From the NCBI RefSeq assembly GCF_019352175.1, contig NZ_JACBYI010000051.1, positions 1-48,070 of the forward strand: 48,070 nt of DNA. Reading direction: 5' to 3'. Numbering within the stretch: position 1 is the first letter of the stretch; each line of letters starts with the position of its first letter. The position numbers and the translations under genes were made by a program. Of this stretch, positions 33,849-42,526 are shown in pieces. The notes below the pieces were generated by a model. That model made no database searches. It was not told the origin of the DNA and saw nothing but the letters and a program-made list of their open reading frames with translations. This DNA is from Paenibacillus sp. S150 (lineage in GTDB: Bacteria; Bacillota; Bacilli; Paenibacillales; Paenibacillaceae).

Positions 33849-33950
33849 TGGACTTCCGGCCGCTGCTGTATCCAGATTTCTCGATTCATGCCGCTTTTAG
33901 CGGATGAAATCCGGATGCAAAGGCGGTCGCTAACGCTCCTGCAGTTCCAA
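33849..33950 (-). repeat. Structured palindromic element in the pheS-pheT gap (family also at 47445)
   Basis: The ends TTGGAACT and AGTCCAA pair (minus strand), and an inner ATCCGGATTTC/GAAATCTGGAT stem encloses CCGCT-AAAA-GCGG. The left end carries CTTCCGGCCGCTGCT, which recurs at 47459-47473, and the right end carries AAAGGCGG..CTAACG..CT, which recurs as AAAGGCGA..CTATCG..CT. It is transcribed within the pheST unit, so it would form an mRNA structure between the genes. The rest of the 33714-34058 interval shows no gene. Confidence 0.6.
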
Positions 33951-34058
33951 ATTTTCTCTCCGTTCCCTTTTTACTAGTCTTCTCATTCATCTGAAATCAG
34001 AAACCCAAATCAATTGCGCCTCTCCATTCCCCGTCCGCCCCGCAAGCCCGCCAAAAAT

Positions 34059-35093
34059 CTAAATTCCCTTGAACTGCTTCACAAAAGCCATATCATTCGT
34101 GTAGAAATGGCGGATGTCATCAATGCCGTACTTCAGCATCGCAATCCGCTCCACACCCATACCGAAAGCGAAGCCGCTGTACTCGGCAGGATCATAGCCG
34201 CCCATCTTCAGCACGTTCGGGTGAACCATGCCGGAGCCAAGGATTTCCAGCCAGCCGCTTTGCTTGCACAGGCGGCAGCCGTCGCCGCCGCATTTGAAGC
34301 AGCTCACATCCACCTCGACACTTGGCTCGGTGAACGGGAAGAAGCTTGGACGCAGGCGGATGCCTGCCTCCGGTCCGAACATTTCCTTGACGAACTGCTG
34401 CAGCGTGCCTTTCAGATCGCTCATGCGGATATGACGGCCAATGACCAGGCCTTCAATCTGATGGAACTGGAAGGAGTGGGTCGCATCATCGTCATCACGG
34501 CGGAACACCTTGCCCGGACAGATAATTTTGACCGGCGTTTCGCCCTTCATCGCCTGCATGGTGCGGATCTGCACCGGAGAGGTCTGTGTGCGCATCAGAA
34601 TGTCATCCGTTAAATAAAAGGAATCCTGCATGTCGCGGGCCGGATGGTTCTTCGGCAGATTCAGTGCTTCAAAGTTGTAGTAATCTGTTTCCACCTCAGG
34701 GCCTTCCGCCACCTTGTAGCCCATGCCGATGAAAATATCCTCGATCTCCTGGACCACCCGGCTCAGAGGGTGAATCCCGCCTTGCGGCAGTCTGCGTCCC
34801 GGCAGGGTTACATCCACCTTTTCCGCAGTCAGGCGGTTCAGGGTTTCCTGCTGCTGGAAGGCCTCCTGCTTCGTGCCGATAATCTCCTCAATGGCGCTCC
34901 GCACCAAATTCGCCACCTGGCCTATGACCGGGCGCTCCTCCGCGCTGAGTCCGCCCATGCCGCGCAGAATCTCTGTAAGCTCGCCTTTTTTACCCAGATA
35001 CTTCACACGCAAATCATTCAGAACCTGCGGATCGCTTACTTCCTGCAGCTTCGTGAGCGCTTCGGCCTTCAATGCTTCAAGCTTCTCTTTCAT
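34059..35093 (-). CDS. pheS: Phenylalanyl-tRNA synthetase alpha subunit
   Basis: A 344-residue PheS, the catalytic subunit, the same length as the Bacillus protein. An N-terminal coiled arm (MKEKLEALKAEALTKLQEVS) is followed by the class II core: motif 2 (FRRDDDDATHSFQFHQIEG) and motif 3 (GFAFGMGVERIAMLKYGIDD). The ATG at 35093 gives the normal family N-terminus; the open frame reaches 35201, but that extension lies in the T-box leader terminator and is not coding. A GGGGG site lies about 12 bases upstream. Expression is controlled by the T-box leader and the promoter at 35493-35521. Confidence 0.97.
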   Translation of the reverse strand: MKEKLEALKAEALTKLQEVSDPQVLNDLRVKYLGKKGELTEILRGMGGLSAEERPVIGQVANLVRSAIEEIIGTKQEAFQQQETLNRLTAEKVDVTLPGRRLPQGGIHPLSRVVQEIEDIFIGMGYKVAEGPEVETDYYNFEALNLPKNHPARDMQDSFYLTDDILMRTQTSPVQIRTMQAMKGETPVKIICPGKVFRRDDDDATHSFQFHQIEGLVIGRHIRMSDLKGTLQQFVKEMFGPEAGIRLRPSFFPFTEPSVEVDVSCFKCGGDGCRLCKQSGWLEILGSGMVHPNVLKMGGYDPAEYSGFAFGMGVERIAMLKYGIDDIRHFYTNDMAFVKQFKGI

Positions 35094-35126
35094 CTCCGTG
35101 TACTGCCCCCTTATCTCATTATCCAA

Positions 35127-35485
35127 CAAAAAAAGGCCTTTCCTCCCGGTAAGGGACGAAAAGACCGTGGTACCACCCTTGTTAGACCGTCTGTTATGCA
35201 TCCCTTAAGAGCACTATTCCCTCTTTAGGCATGACAAAGACCTGTCTCACTTTATACAGAAATAACGGTCTGCGGCCGGTTTCCCCTACGTTCCCCTTCA
35301 AGCCAAAGCTTAAATGGAATTCAAGGAACTGCTCCGGAGTGAACTTCGGCAGCTCTGCTCTCCTAGAAACGCTCTCAGTCTGCGGCGTCTCCTCCCTGTA
35401 GGCCAGGCACTGCTTACTCTTCTCCATCACTGCATTTCATTAGGATGCTGCTGAATACAAATGATCTTCTGCTTAAGAAGATATG
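35127..35485 (-). promoter_or_regulatory. T-box leader (tRNA-Phe riboswitch) of pheST
   Basis: Minus-strand AAGGGTGGTACCACG (35180-35166) is the canonical T-box sequence. It is followed by the competing terminator 35168-35127 (GGTCTTTTC..GTCCC pairing with GGGAGGAAAGGCC, then TTTTTTT). Upstream is stem I, with an AGTA-box-like GAAGAGTAAGC near 35415. A TTC codon followed by A (GAAGTTCACT, TTC at 35343-35341) is a good specifier candidate for Phe. Uncharged tRNA-Phe binding should prevent termination and raise pheST expression. Confidence 0.9.
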
Positions 35486-35492
35486 CCCATTT

Positions 35493-35521
35493 ATTATATG
35501 CATAATCAGCCGTTTTGACAA
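35493..35521 (-). promoter_or_regulatory. Sigma-A promoter of the T-box/pheST transcript
   Basis: On the minus strand TTGTCA (35521-35516), a 17-bp spacer and TATAAT (35498-35493). Initiation near 35486 would give a leader of about 390 nt before the pheS start. Confidence 0.8.
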
Positions 35522-35722
35522 GCCGGACAAATTTAGACCAATTTTTATCCTTCTTTTATCTTACGTTAAGCTTTTTTTAAGCTTCAGAGCGCTTTTCCGG
35601 AATAATTTTCAGCTAACGTTCAGCCAAATTTGATATTTTTCGTTATTAGAAAAGCTTGGCTGTCCTTATTCCTGCGGCAGCTTTCCGGATGGCAAAGGCT
35701 TTTTATACAGGGAGGGAAATTC

Positions 35723-38329
35723 ATGCATAATCGAAGAAAGGCTTATGTTCTGCTACTGCTCAGCACATTTGCCGTAAGCTCAGTACCTTGGATTGCCGGG
35801 ACGGCGGCACCTGCCGCTGCGGCAGCGGCAACTAAGGCCACAACAGCTGCTGCTGTTACAGAAATCTCCACACTCGCCAAGCTGAGCTCCATCAAGCTGG
35901 GCACCACACTCAGCGTGAAGCTGAGCGATGTCGGTATTTTCAGCCAGAACGGCGGAAATATCCTTACTTATACGCTGACCTACACGAATACGGCTGGCAG
36001 CAGCGTCAATCTTGTCAATTACTTCTCCAAGGTGGTCACTCCCGGAGGCAGTATCATCAAAGGAACCGCCGTCAGCGCTGATGCTTCAAAGAAAAAAATC
36101 GCCTCCAAGGAAACCGCCAGCGTTACATACTACGCCAATATCGGAACAGCCTCATCGGTAAAAGGACTCAAAATCAGCATGTACGGCTGGAACTTCAGCG
36201 CAGCCAATTACGAGCAGAGGATTGGTACGTTTACCGTCCCTGCCAATTATTCGCTCTCCGCACTTCAGGGTGAGAACAAAAAAATAGAGCTGAACAGCAT
36301 ACCGGTCACAAGCAGGGCGTCTTTACTGCAGATTTACAAGTATAACGGCAAGGTCTATGCCAAAGTAGGAGTTACCCTCACCAATCTGGGCACCAAGGTG
36401 CTCACGGACCCCGGCTACAGCCTGTATCTGAAGTCGTCCGGGGGCTCTATCTTTACGCTTGCACTGGACCAAGGCAGCTCGGAGTACAAGCTTCAGCCGC
36501 AGGAAAAAAAGACGCTTTATTATATGACGGAAATTCCCGCCTATATGAACCTGACCAAAATGACGCTGCAAATCGCCAAGCTGGATGAAACGCTGAAGCT
36601 CTACCTTCCGGTCGCGTCTTATAACCTTCCGGCAGCGTCGACTGCCGACTTCACCATTGCCGCCGGCGCCACCAAGAAGATGTCCATCAGCAGCAACATT
36701 GTGGACATGCAGCTGCAGAAGGCAACCGTATATTCCGAGAATGGAAATGGCATCTGGACCTATCAGCTGCGGGTCAAAAATACGGGCAGCCAGTCCGTTA
36801 CACTGCCATCCTATGTGCTGTCCGTCAAATCGGCGGAAGGATACAACTTCCCGATTACGACTACAGCCTTCAGCAGTCTGACACTGAAGCCTCTGGAAGA
36901 GAAGATTATCACCCTTGGCGCCAGCATACCGCTGGAGCTTGCCCAGGACAAACTCCAGCTTCAAGTCATACCGCCTGCCAGCGAGGATACGGATAGAATA
37001 ATCCTTCCTGTCGCCTATTTCACAATCCCTTACAACCTGGAGAGCGATACTCATGTCCTCTCGGAGAGCGGTGTGACGAACAATTATGGAACCTTCGGCG
37101 TCACCCTGCAGTCCCTGCAGCGTCTGCCATGGGGCAACGAGGATTTGGTGCAGGCCAAACTGAGCATCCGGAACTCCACCTCCAAAACGGTTACGCTGCC
37201 CAAACTCAGCGGAATTCTCAAGGTGGACCAGAATGATCTGACATCTTCTTCACAGCTTGTTATCGATAATGACACGACCACGCTTGCCCCCGGAGCCAGC
37301 CTTCAGGTTGCCGTGCTGGCCCGTGTGCCGTACACCCTGGATTACAGACAGACCAAAATCATCCTCCAGGAAACTAGCGGCGAGGATGTGACACAGTTCC
37401 TCTCCCTCAGCACAACAGACGGGGCCGTGACCAGCATTGCCCCACTGGCAGCGGGAGAAGCCTTCAAAATCACCACAACCGGTAAAAAAGCAAGTGTGAA
37501 GGAACGCCTGACCACCGTCTACAAGAGCAGCAGCGCCAAGCTCGTATACAGTGAAGTGGAAATGAACAGCGAGGAAACCCGCCAGGCGGATCTGTCAAGG
37601 CTCTATGCCCAGTTTAAGACAGCAGACGGGCAGTACTTTGAAGCCACAGCCAACCAGTCCGAGCTGTCGACCAGTCCTGAAGGCAAGACACTGGTTACCT
37701 TCTGGGCCAAAGTGCCTACTGCCGTTGATACCTCCAGCCTTCAGCTGTACGTGGGTCAGGGAGTGGCCGAGGGCAAGCTGACAGCCGCCGGCACGGCAGC
37801 AACCGGATATGTAAATACAGCCGCTATCCCGTTGACCGCCACGGAAGTGACGGCACAAACCAGTCTGACCAACATCACGATGTTCCCTTACACACTGGCG
37901 ATCTCCAATTCAACAGGCAGTATTACTGAGGGCAGCAGCAATTTCACACTGGCGGTCAACTACATTTTATCGCAGGATACCTCCTATCAGATGGGCGAGT
38001 ACGGTCATAAGCTCATTCTGCATTTCAGCGATCCATTCGGACAGTATTTCGAGAAGTCGCTTACGCTCGGAACCGACCTGACAACGGGAACTTACACCAC
38101 GTACACTACAACCTTCAGCAGCAATCTGTACCAGACTCTCGGAGGCGGCAATTATACCCTTACCCTGTACGACGAGTTCGAAGGTCAGCGGATTGCGCTC
38201 GGCAGTCAGGTCTTTACCATCGATGTAACGGCTAAAGCGACGGCAACTCCAACTGCGACGGCAACAGATACAGCGACTCCAACCCCTACTCCATCTCCTT
38301 CCTCTGCAACCGGGGCCGGCGGCAGTTAA
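35723..38329 (+). CDS. Secreted multi-domain beta-repeat protein of unknown function
   Basis: An 868-residue exported protein. The Sec signal peptide (MHNRRKAYVLLLLSTFAVSS, then an Ala-rich cleavage region) is followed by about five degenerate repeats, 120-150 residues apart. Each has a V/L-rich strand, a T-N-x-G-S-K-x-V turn, a YxLxVKS-type strand and an LxPxExKxL..IPxxL end (for example YQLRVKNTGSQSVTLPSYVL and AKLSIRNSTSKTVTLPKLSG). They look like Ig-like beta sandwiches. There is no cysteine. The C-terminus is a Thr/Pro tail (TATPTPTPSPSS) with no membrane or sortase anchor. ATG at 35723 follows GGGAGGG; the open frame upstream to 35630 lacks a site. It precedes a tripartite ABC exporter; its function is unknown. 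Confidence 0.8.
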   Translation: MHNRRKAYVLLLLSTFAVSSVPWIAGTAAPAAAAAATKATTAAAVTEISTLAKLSSIKLGTTLSVKLSDVGIFSQNGGNILTYTLTYTNTAGSSVNLVNYFSKVVTPGGSIIKGTAVSADASKKKIASKETASVTYYANIGTASSVKGLKISMYGWNFSAANYEQRIGTFTVPANYSLSALQGENKKIELNSIPVTSRASLLQIYKYNGKVYAKVGVTLTNLGTKVLTDPGYSLYLKSSGGSIFTLALDQGSSEYKLQPQEKKTLYYMTEIPAYMNLTKMTLQIAKLDETLKLYLPVASYNLPAASTADFTIAAGATKKMSISSNIVDMQLQKATVYSENGNGIWTYQLRVKNTGSQSVTLPSYVLSVKSAEGYNFPITTTAFSSLTLKPLEEKIITLGASIPLELAQDKLQLQVIPPASEDTDRIILPVAYFTIPYNLESDTHVLSESGVTNNYGTFGVTLQSLQRLPWGNEDLVQAKLSIRNSTSKTVTLPKLSGILKVDQNDLTSSSQLVIDNDTTTLAPGASLQVAVLARVPYTLDYRQTKIILQETSGEDVTQFLSLSTTDGAVTSIAPLAAGEAFKITTTGKKASVKERLTTVYKSSSAKLVYSEVEMNSEETRQADLSRLYAQFKTADGQYFEATANQSELSTSPEGKTLVTFWAKVPTAVDTSSLQLYVGQGVAEGKLTAAGTAATGYVNTAAIPLTATEVTAQTSLTNITMFPYTLAISNSTGSITEGSSNFTLAVNYILSQDTSYQMGEYGHKLILHFSDPFGQYFEKSLTLGTDLTTGTYTTYTTTFSSNLYQTLGGGNYTLTLYDEFEGQRIALGSQVFTIDVTAKATATPTATATDTATPTPTPSPSSATGAGGS

Positions 38330-38372
38330 GAGGGCAATGAAATCGACGGGCTGAAAAAAGCCAAAGCGCATC

Positions 38373-38492
38373 AAGCAGAAACGGCTACGCCGTCCTTATA
38401 AGGGACGGGGGGGTTCAGCGAGAAATAGAAGGATCATTTAGTGGGCCAGCATATAAATTCTTATATTTCAAGTGAAAACGGCTGCCCCGCCC
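38373..38492 (+). repeat. REP-like palindromic repeat, copy 5
   Basis: AAGCAGAAACGGCTACGCCG, a degenerate second arm, CAGCGAGAAATAGAAGGAT, CATATAAATTCTTATATTTC and then AAGTGAAAACGGCTGCC give the same element and tandem half-unit as copy 2. It lies between the secreted-protein gene and the adaptor gene, so it may separate their expression. Confidence 0.75.
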
Positions 38493-38593
38493 AGGAGAAG
38501 CATATGCCTCCGAAGCAGCGGTACTCCGTATCACTCTCAGGTATCTGTTAGAAATATACTGCCTTTTATATTGAAGCAAGATGGAGGAACGGA

Positions 38594-40090
38594 ATGAACA
38601 AGAAGAAAAAGATTGTGATCGCCTCAAGTATCGTTGTTGTTGCCATTGCGGGTATTCTTGCCTACGTGCTGTGGCCTGACCAGAACAAAGCGGTCAATGC
38701 GGCTCCGCTGAATACAGCCGCCGTGACCAAAGGAAATATCCTGGTCGGCGTGTCGGGCTCAGGATCTGTCTCGGCGATTAACAGCGAAAGCATCCGCACC
38801 AAGGAAGCCGGCGAAGTGGACCAGGTCATGGTGAAGAAAGGCGATGTCGTCAAAAAAGGCGATGTGCTGATTACCTTTGTGGCCGCCGATATGAGCGACA
38901 AGCTCAAAGAGGCCGGCAAGTCTCTGGAGAATCTGAAGACCGAGCTGGAAAACAAGCAGGAGAATTACAAAACGCTTTCGATGAACAACGCCACGGACGA
39001 AGAGCTGGATTCCGCGAAAACAGCTATCGACAAAGCCAAAAGCGATATCCAGGACCAGCAGGATTCCATTGCTGACATTCAGGAGGATATGGTGCCTCCC
39101 GACCCGCTCACCGCTCCAATTGACGGGACGATTACCGCAGTGAACATTACGGACGGAGAGCAGGCCCAGAACGGCACGGAGCTGTTCACTATGACGGATT
39201 ATGAGAACCTGAGCGTTACCGTGCAGGTCGACGAGCTTGATATTCCCAAAGTGAAGCTGGACCAGGCAGCTACGATTACACTGGATGCCCTGGAGGATAA
39301 GGAATTTGCCGGCAAGGTTATTGACATTGCCAAAGAAGGAGTCTCTTCCAACGGCGTCTCGCTGTTTGACGTTACAGTGGGGCTGAATGAATCGGACGGC
39401 GTGCTTGTCGGCATGTCTGCAGAAGTCGCGGTCACCATTGAAGAGAAAAACGATGTGCTGACCGTACCTATTGAGGCGGTCACGGAAGTGAACGGCAGGT
39501 ATTTCGTTAGTGTTCCAGCTGATGCAGCAGGCAACGAAGCGGCAGGAAATGCCGCAGAAGGACAGCCAGCCGAAGGGCAGGCGCCCGGCGGCCAAGCCGG
39601 CGAAGGGCAGGCGCCTGAAGGGCAGGCGCCGGGCGGGCAAGCCGGCGAAGGCGGATTCCCCGGCGGCGGCGAGTTCCCTGGCGGCGGCTCGGGTTACGGG
39701 CAGGCCGGCGAACGAAGCGGTTCAGGTGCCGGCGGTTATGGCCAGGCCGGCGGCAGAGGCGGCTCCGGCGCCCGAAGCGGCTCAGGAACGGCCGCGGCAA
39801 CCGGCCAGACGAGAGTTGCTGTTGAAGTGGGCATCCACGATGAGAGCAGCATTGAAATAGTCAGCGGCTTAAGTGAAGGCGATGAAGTCATCATCCCGAC
39901 TGTCATTTCTACAGGTTCCTCATCTGCGGCGCAGACACAGGCCGGAGGCATGTCCGGCGGATTTGGCGGCGGCGGTATGACTGGCGGCGGTATGACTGGC
40001 GGCGGATTCAGCGGCGGTACTGGCGGCGGTACTGGCGGCGGATTCAGTGGCGGTGCTGGCGGCGGCATGCCCGGGGGTGGCGGCCGATGA
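38594..40090 (+). CDS. HlyD/MacA-type (YknX-like) efflux adaptor with Gly/Gln-rich inserts
   Basis: A 498-residue membrane-fusion protein. An N-terminal membrane anchor (KIVIASSIVVVAIAGILAYV) is followed by a lipoyl half-motif (VDQVMVKKGDVVKKGDVL), a hairpin helix (about 95-165), the second lipoyl half (PIDGTITAVNITDGEQAQ) and a beta-barrel domain ending about residue 300. Residues about 310-405 are low-complexity (repeats of EGQAPGGQAG and GSGAGGYGQAG), and the last 45 residues are nearly all G, M, F and S. Both are unusual for MacA/YknX. ATG at 38594 with GGAGG upstream. It overlaps the ATPase gene by four bases and so forms one unit with the ATPase and permease. Confidence 0.9.
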   Translation: MNKKKKIVIASSIVVVAIAGILAYVLWPDQNKAVNAAPLNTAAVTKGNILVGVSGSGSVSAINSESIRTKEAGEVDQVMVKKGDVVKKGDVLITFVAADMSDKLKEAGKSLENLKTELENKQENYKTLSMNNATDEELDSAKTAIDKAKSDIQDQQDSIADIQEDMVPPDPLTAPIDGTITAVNITDGEQAQNGTELFTMTDYENLSVTVQVDELDIPKVKLDQAATITLDALEDKEFAGKVIDIAKEGVSSNGVSLFDVTVGLNESDGVLVGMSAEVAVTIEEKNDVLTVPIEAVTEVNGRYFVSVPADAAGNEAAGNAAEGQPAEGQAPGGQAGEGQAPEGQAPGGQAGEGGFPGGGEFPGGGSGYGQAGERSGSGAGGYGQAGGRGGSGARSGSGTAAATGQTRVAVEVGIHDESSIEIVSGLSEGDEVIIPTVISTGSSSAAQTQAGGMSGGFGGGGMTGGGMTGGGFSGGTGGGTGGGFSGGAGGGMPGGGGR

Positions 40091-40782
40091 GCTCCGCTGA
40101 ACCGCTTATCCGGGTCGAGAACATGATTCACCGCTATGTCATGGCAGGTGAAACGATGACGATCCTGAAAAGCCTGACCTTTACCATTGATTACGGCGAA
40201 TTTGTGGCCATCATCGGCCCCTCCGGCTCCGGCAAATCAACCTTGATGAATATGCTTGGCTGTCTGGATGTTGCAAATGAAGGGGATTATTTCCTGGATG
40301 GCAAAGAAATTCGCAAGCTGTCGGATAACAAGCTGGCGCAGATCCGCAATGAGAAGATCGGTTTTATCTTCCAGAATTTCAATCTGCTTCCCAAGCTGTC
40401 GGCCATCGAAAATGTGGAGCTTCCCCTGATCTACCGGGGCATGCCGCACCGTGAACGGCGTGAGGTTGCCCGGAATTCACTGGTCCGGGTCGGGCTGGAA
40501 GAGCGGATTCACCACCGCCCTTCCGAATTGTCCGGCGGACAGCAGCAGCGTGTCGCCATTGCAAGAGCTTTGGCCGGCACGCCTCCGATCCTGCTTGCCG
40601 ATGAGCCTACCGGAGCGCTCGATACCAAGACCGGCCAGGAGGTCCTCCAAATGATCCGCGAGCTCAACGAGCAGGGCCACACGATTATTCTGATTACGCA
40701 TGACCTGGAGATTGCCCAGCAGGCCAAACGGATTATCCGTATCCAGGACGGCAATCTCGTAGAGGATCGGAGGAATGCCTAA
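40087..40782 (+). CDS. MacB/LolD-type (YknY-like) ABC transporter ATPase
   Basis: A 231-residue ATPase of the LolD/MacB/FtsE class. Motifs seen: Walker A GPSGSGKST, Q-loop IFQNFNLLPKL, signature LSGGQQQRVAIARAL, Walker B ILLADEPTGALDTKTG and switch His in ITHDLEIA. It starts at ATG 40087, overlapping the adaptor stop by ATGA, and its stop overlaps the permease start by one base (TAATG). In this class the ATPase drives mechanical movement of the FtsX-like permease to push a substrate through the adaptor. It is probably active in export or resistance. Confidence 0.95.
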   Translation: MSSAEPLIRVENMIHRYVMAGETMTILKSLTFTIDYGEFVAIIGPSGSGKSTLMNMLGCLDVANEGDYFLDGKEIRKLSDNKLAQIRNEKIGFIFQNFNLLPKLSAIENVELPLIYRGMPHRERREVARNSLVRVGLEERIHHRPSELSGGQQQRVAIARALAGTPPILLADEPTGALDTKTGQEVLQMIRELNEQGHTIILITHDLEIAQQAKRIIRIQDGNLVEDRRNA

Positions 40783-41954
40783 TGATGCTTTTCCAAAGTA
40801 TGAAAATGGCCCTGAAAAGCATCCTCAGCAGCAAGATAAGAGCTTTCCTTACGATGCTTGGGATTATTATCGGGGTATCCTCCGTCATCGCGCTCGTATC
40901 CATCGGCCAGGGGACCACTTCCCAGATCACTGAATCACTGAATTCACTTGGTACGAATCAATTGACGGTTAATATTACAGGACGTGGCGCCACAACCTCG
41001 CTGACCTATGAGGAAGCCCTGGCGCTTGGGGACATCGAAGGCGTGGACGGGGTATCTCCGGTGATCAGCGGCAACGTCACTGCCAAGAACGGGACGGAGA
41101 ATACAACCGTATCAATGGAAGGAATTACCCCGGGCTATGAGGATGTCCAGGACTTTCATGTCCAATCCGGCCGTTTCCTCCTGAATATTGATACAGAGTA
41201 CCGTCAAAAGGTGGCCCTTATCGGCTCGGACACAGCGGAAACCTTATTCGGCACTGATGATCCTGTTGGAGAAAGCGTGCAATTGAACGGAAGAAGCTTC
41301 AAGATTGTTGGACTTCTGGAATCCAAGGGCTCAAGCCTGGGAGGGTCCAATGACGAGAAGATCCTGATTCCGATTTCCACTGCCGAGCGTTTCCTGCAAA
41401 GCAAGGGTGTCCGCTCCATTACCATTACAACGACCTCTGCCGATAATGTGACCGAGGTCAAGGCCAAGCTTGAAGCAACCCTGGATGCGAAATTCAACTA
41501 CGCCGACAACTCCTACTCAGTCTTCGATTCCCAGGAAATGCTGGAGACCGTGTCGGCAACCAGTGATACGCTGTCCATGGCCCTCGGAGGAATTGCCGGC
41601 ATCTCGCTGTTTGTCGGCGGTATCGGCATTATGAATATCATGATTGTCTCCGTCAATGAACGTACGCGGGAAATTGGCATCCGCAAAGCGATCGGGGCCA
41701 AAAAAATGAATATTCTGATGCAGTTTATGATTGAATCCATTGTGCTCAGCGGGTTGGGCGGATTAATTGGCGTCGGCTTGGGGCTGGGTATCAGCTGGGC
41801 GGTCGGCAACTACACCTCAATGAATGTGGCCACCTCCTGGAACATGGTGATCATCTCCTTTCTGTTCTCTTTGTTTATCGGAGTGGTCTTTGGAATGATG
41901 CCCGCCAACAAGGCGGCAAGAATGCGCCCTATCTATGCATTGCGCAATGACTAG
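40782..41954 (+). CDS. MacB/FtsX-type (YknZ-like) ABC transporter permease
   Basis: A 390-residue permease with the MacB layout: TM1 near the start (KIRAFLTMLGIIIGVSSVIA), a long extracytoplasmic MacB_PCD domain (about 45-270), then three TM segments in an FtsX domain (LGGIAGISLFVGGIGIMNIM, VNERTREIGIRKAIGAKKMN, MNMVIISFLFSLF-like last helix). The length fits YknZ (about 397). The last gene of the exporter unit, followed by a strong terminator at 41989-42029. The substrate is unknown; in Bacillus, YknWXYZ protects against the SdpC toxin, and a similar role is possible. Confidence 0.94.
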   Translation: MMLFQSMKMALKSILSSKIRAFLTMLGIIIGVSSVIALVSIGQGTTSQITESLNSLGTNQLTVNITGRGATTSLTYEEALALGDIEGVDGVSPVISGNVTAKNGTENTTVSMEGITPGYEDVQDFHVQSGRFLLNIDTEYRQKVALIGSDTAETLFGTDDPVGESVQLNGRSFKIVGLLESKGSSLGGSNDEKILIPISTAERFLQSKGVRSITITTTSADNVTEVKAKLEATLDAKFNYADNSYSVFDSQEMLETVSATSDTLSMALGGIAGISLFVGGIGIMNIMIVSVNERTREIGIRKAIGAKKMNILMQFMIESIVLSGLGGLIGVGLGLGISWAVGNYTSMNVATSWNMVIISFLFSLFIGVVFGMMPANKAARMRPIYALRND

Positions 41955-41988
41955 CCATTGGCTTTACCCGGGCATTCTGTAACATATC

Positions 41989-42029
41989 AAGCCGCAAGCC
42001 TCTTTTTCCTGGGGCCTGCGGCTTTTTTT
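41989..42029 (+). terminator. Terminator of the exporter operon
   Basis: AAGCCGCAAGCC pairs with GGCCTGCGGCTT around a loop of about 12 nt, followed by TTTTTTT. The interval 42030-42526 that follows has no convincing gene; a 116-residue open frame at 42142 lacks a ribosome-binding site and codon signs. Confidence 0.9.
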
Positions 42030-42526
42030 CTGTCCGGACTGCTGCAATATGCCTAAGGCAACCCGGGATTCTATATCTCGGATTATTGTATGAGGGGGTA
42101 TCGTTTGCAATAAAGTTGGGTAATAGGACTTAAGGGCTGGAATGTTTATAAGGCAGCAGGCTATACATAATCTTTTTTATAGAGAAGGGCTTATATTCCG
42201 TAAACCCATACATCAGAAAGGATCAATTGTCATATCTCCGGCACGGATAACGGACCTGATTTTTTTGCTGGACATATCCATTTTTTTACATTCAATTGCT
42301 CTACAGGAGTGCGCCCTTTATACTGATGAGAAAAGAAACTTCGATCATACCGGGAGATTCCCATTCCTGCCACCTCATTCTTCCCCTGCTCTGTATGACT
42401 CGCTTGAATCGCAATCTCTCTTCAATATCCTGCACACACTAGCAATTGGTCCCCATATGGATATATTTCGCGTGTTCATGTCACAGCAATAAGAACACTT
42501 AATAGCTTTTGCAGGGGGTGGATGAA

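Noticed and set aside
35093..35430. Coding extension of PheS and a separate 78-residue frame upstream
   Set aside because: Both lie in the T-box leader: the T-box sequence and its terminator occupy this DNA, and PheS has its normal N-terminus at 35093.
36323..37054. 243-residue antisense frame opposite the secreted repeat protein
   Set aside because: No start site and Arg/His-rich composition typical of antisense shadows.
38759..39640. 293-residue antisense frame opposite the adaptor gene
   Set aside because: Antisense shadow of a GC-rich gene with clear domains on the plus strand; no ribosome-binding site.
42142..42492. 116-residue open frame between the exporter operon and the cyclase
   Set aside because: No ribosome-binding site, no recognisable domain and unusual composition (many F, H, P, I). 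Best left as intergenic.
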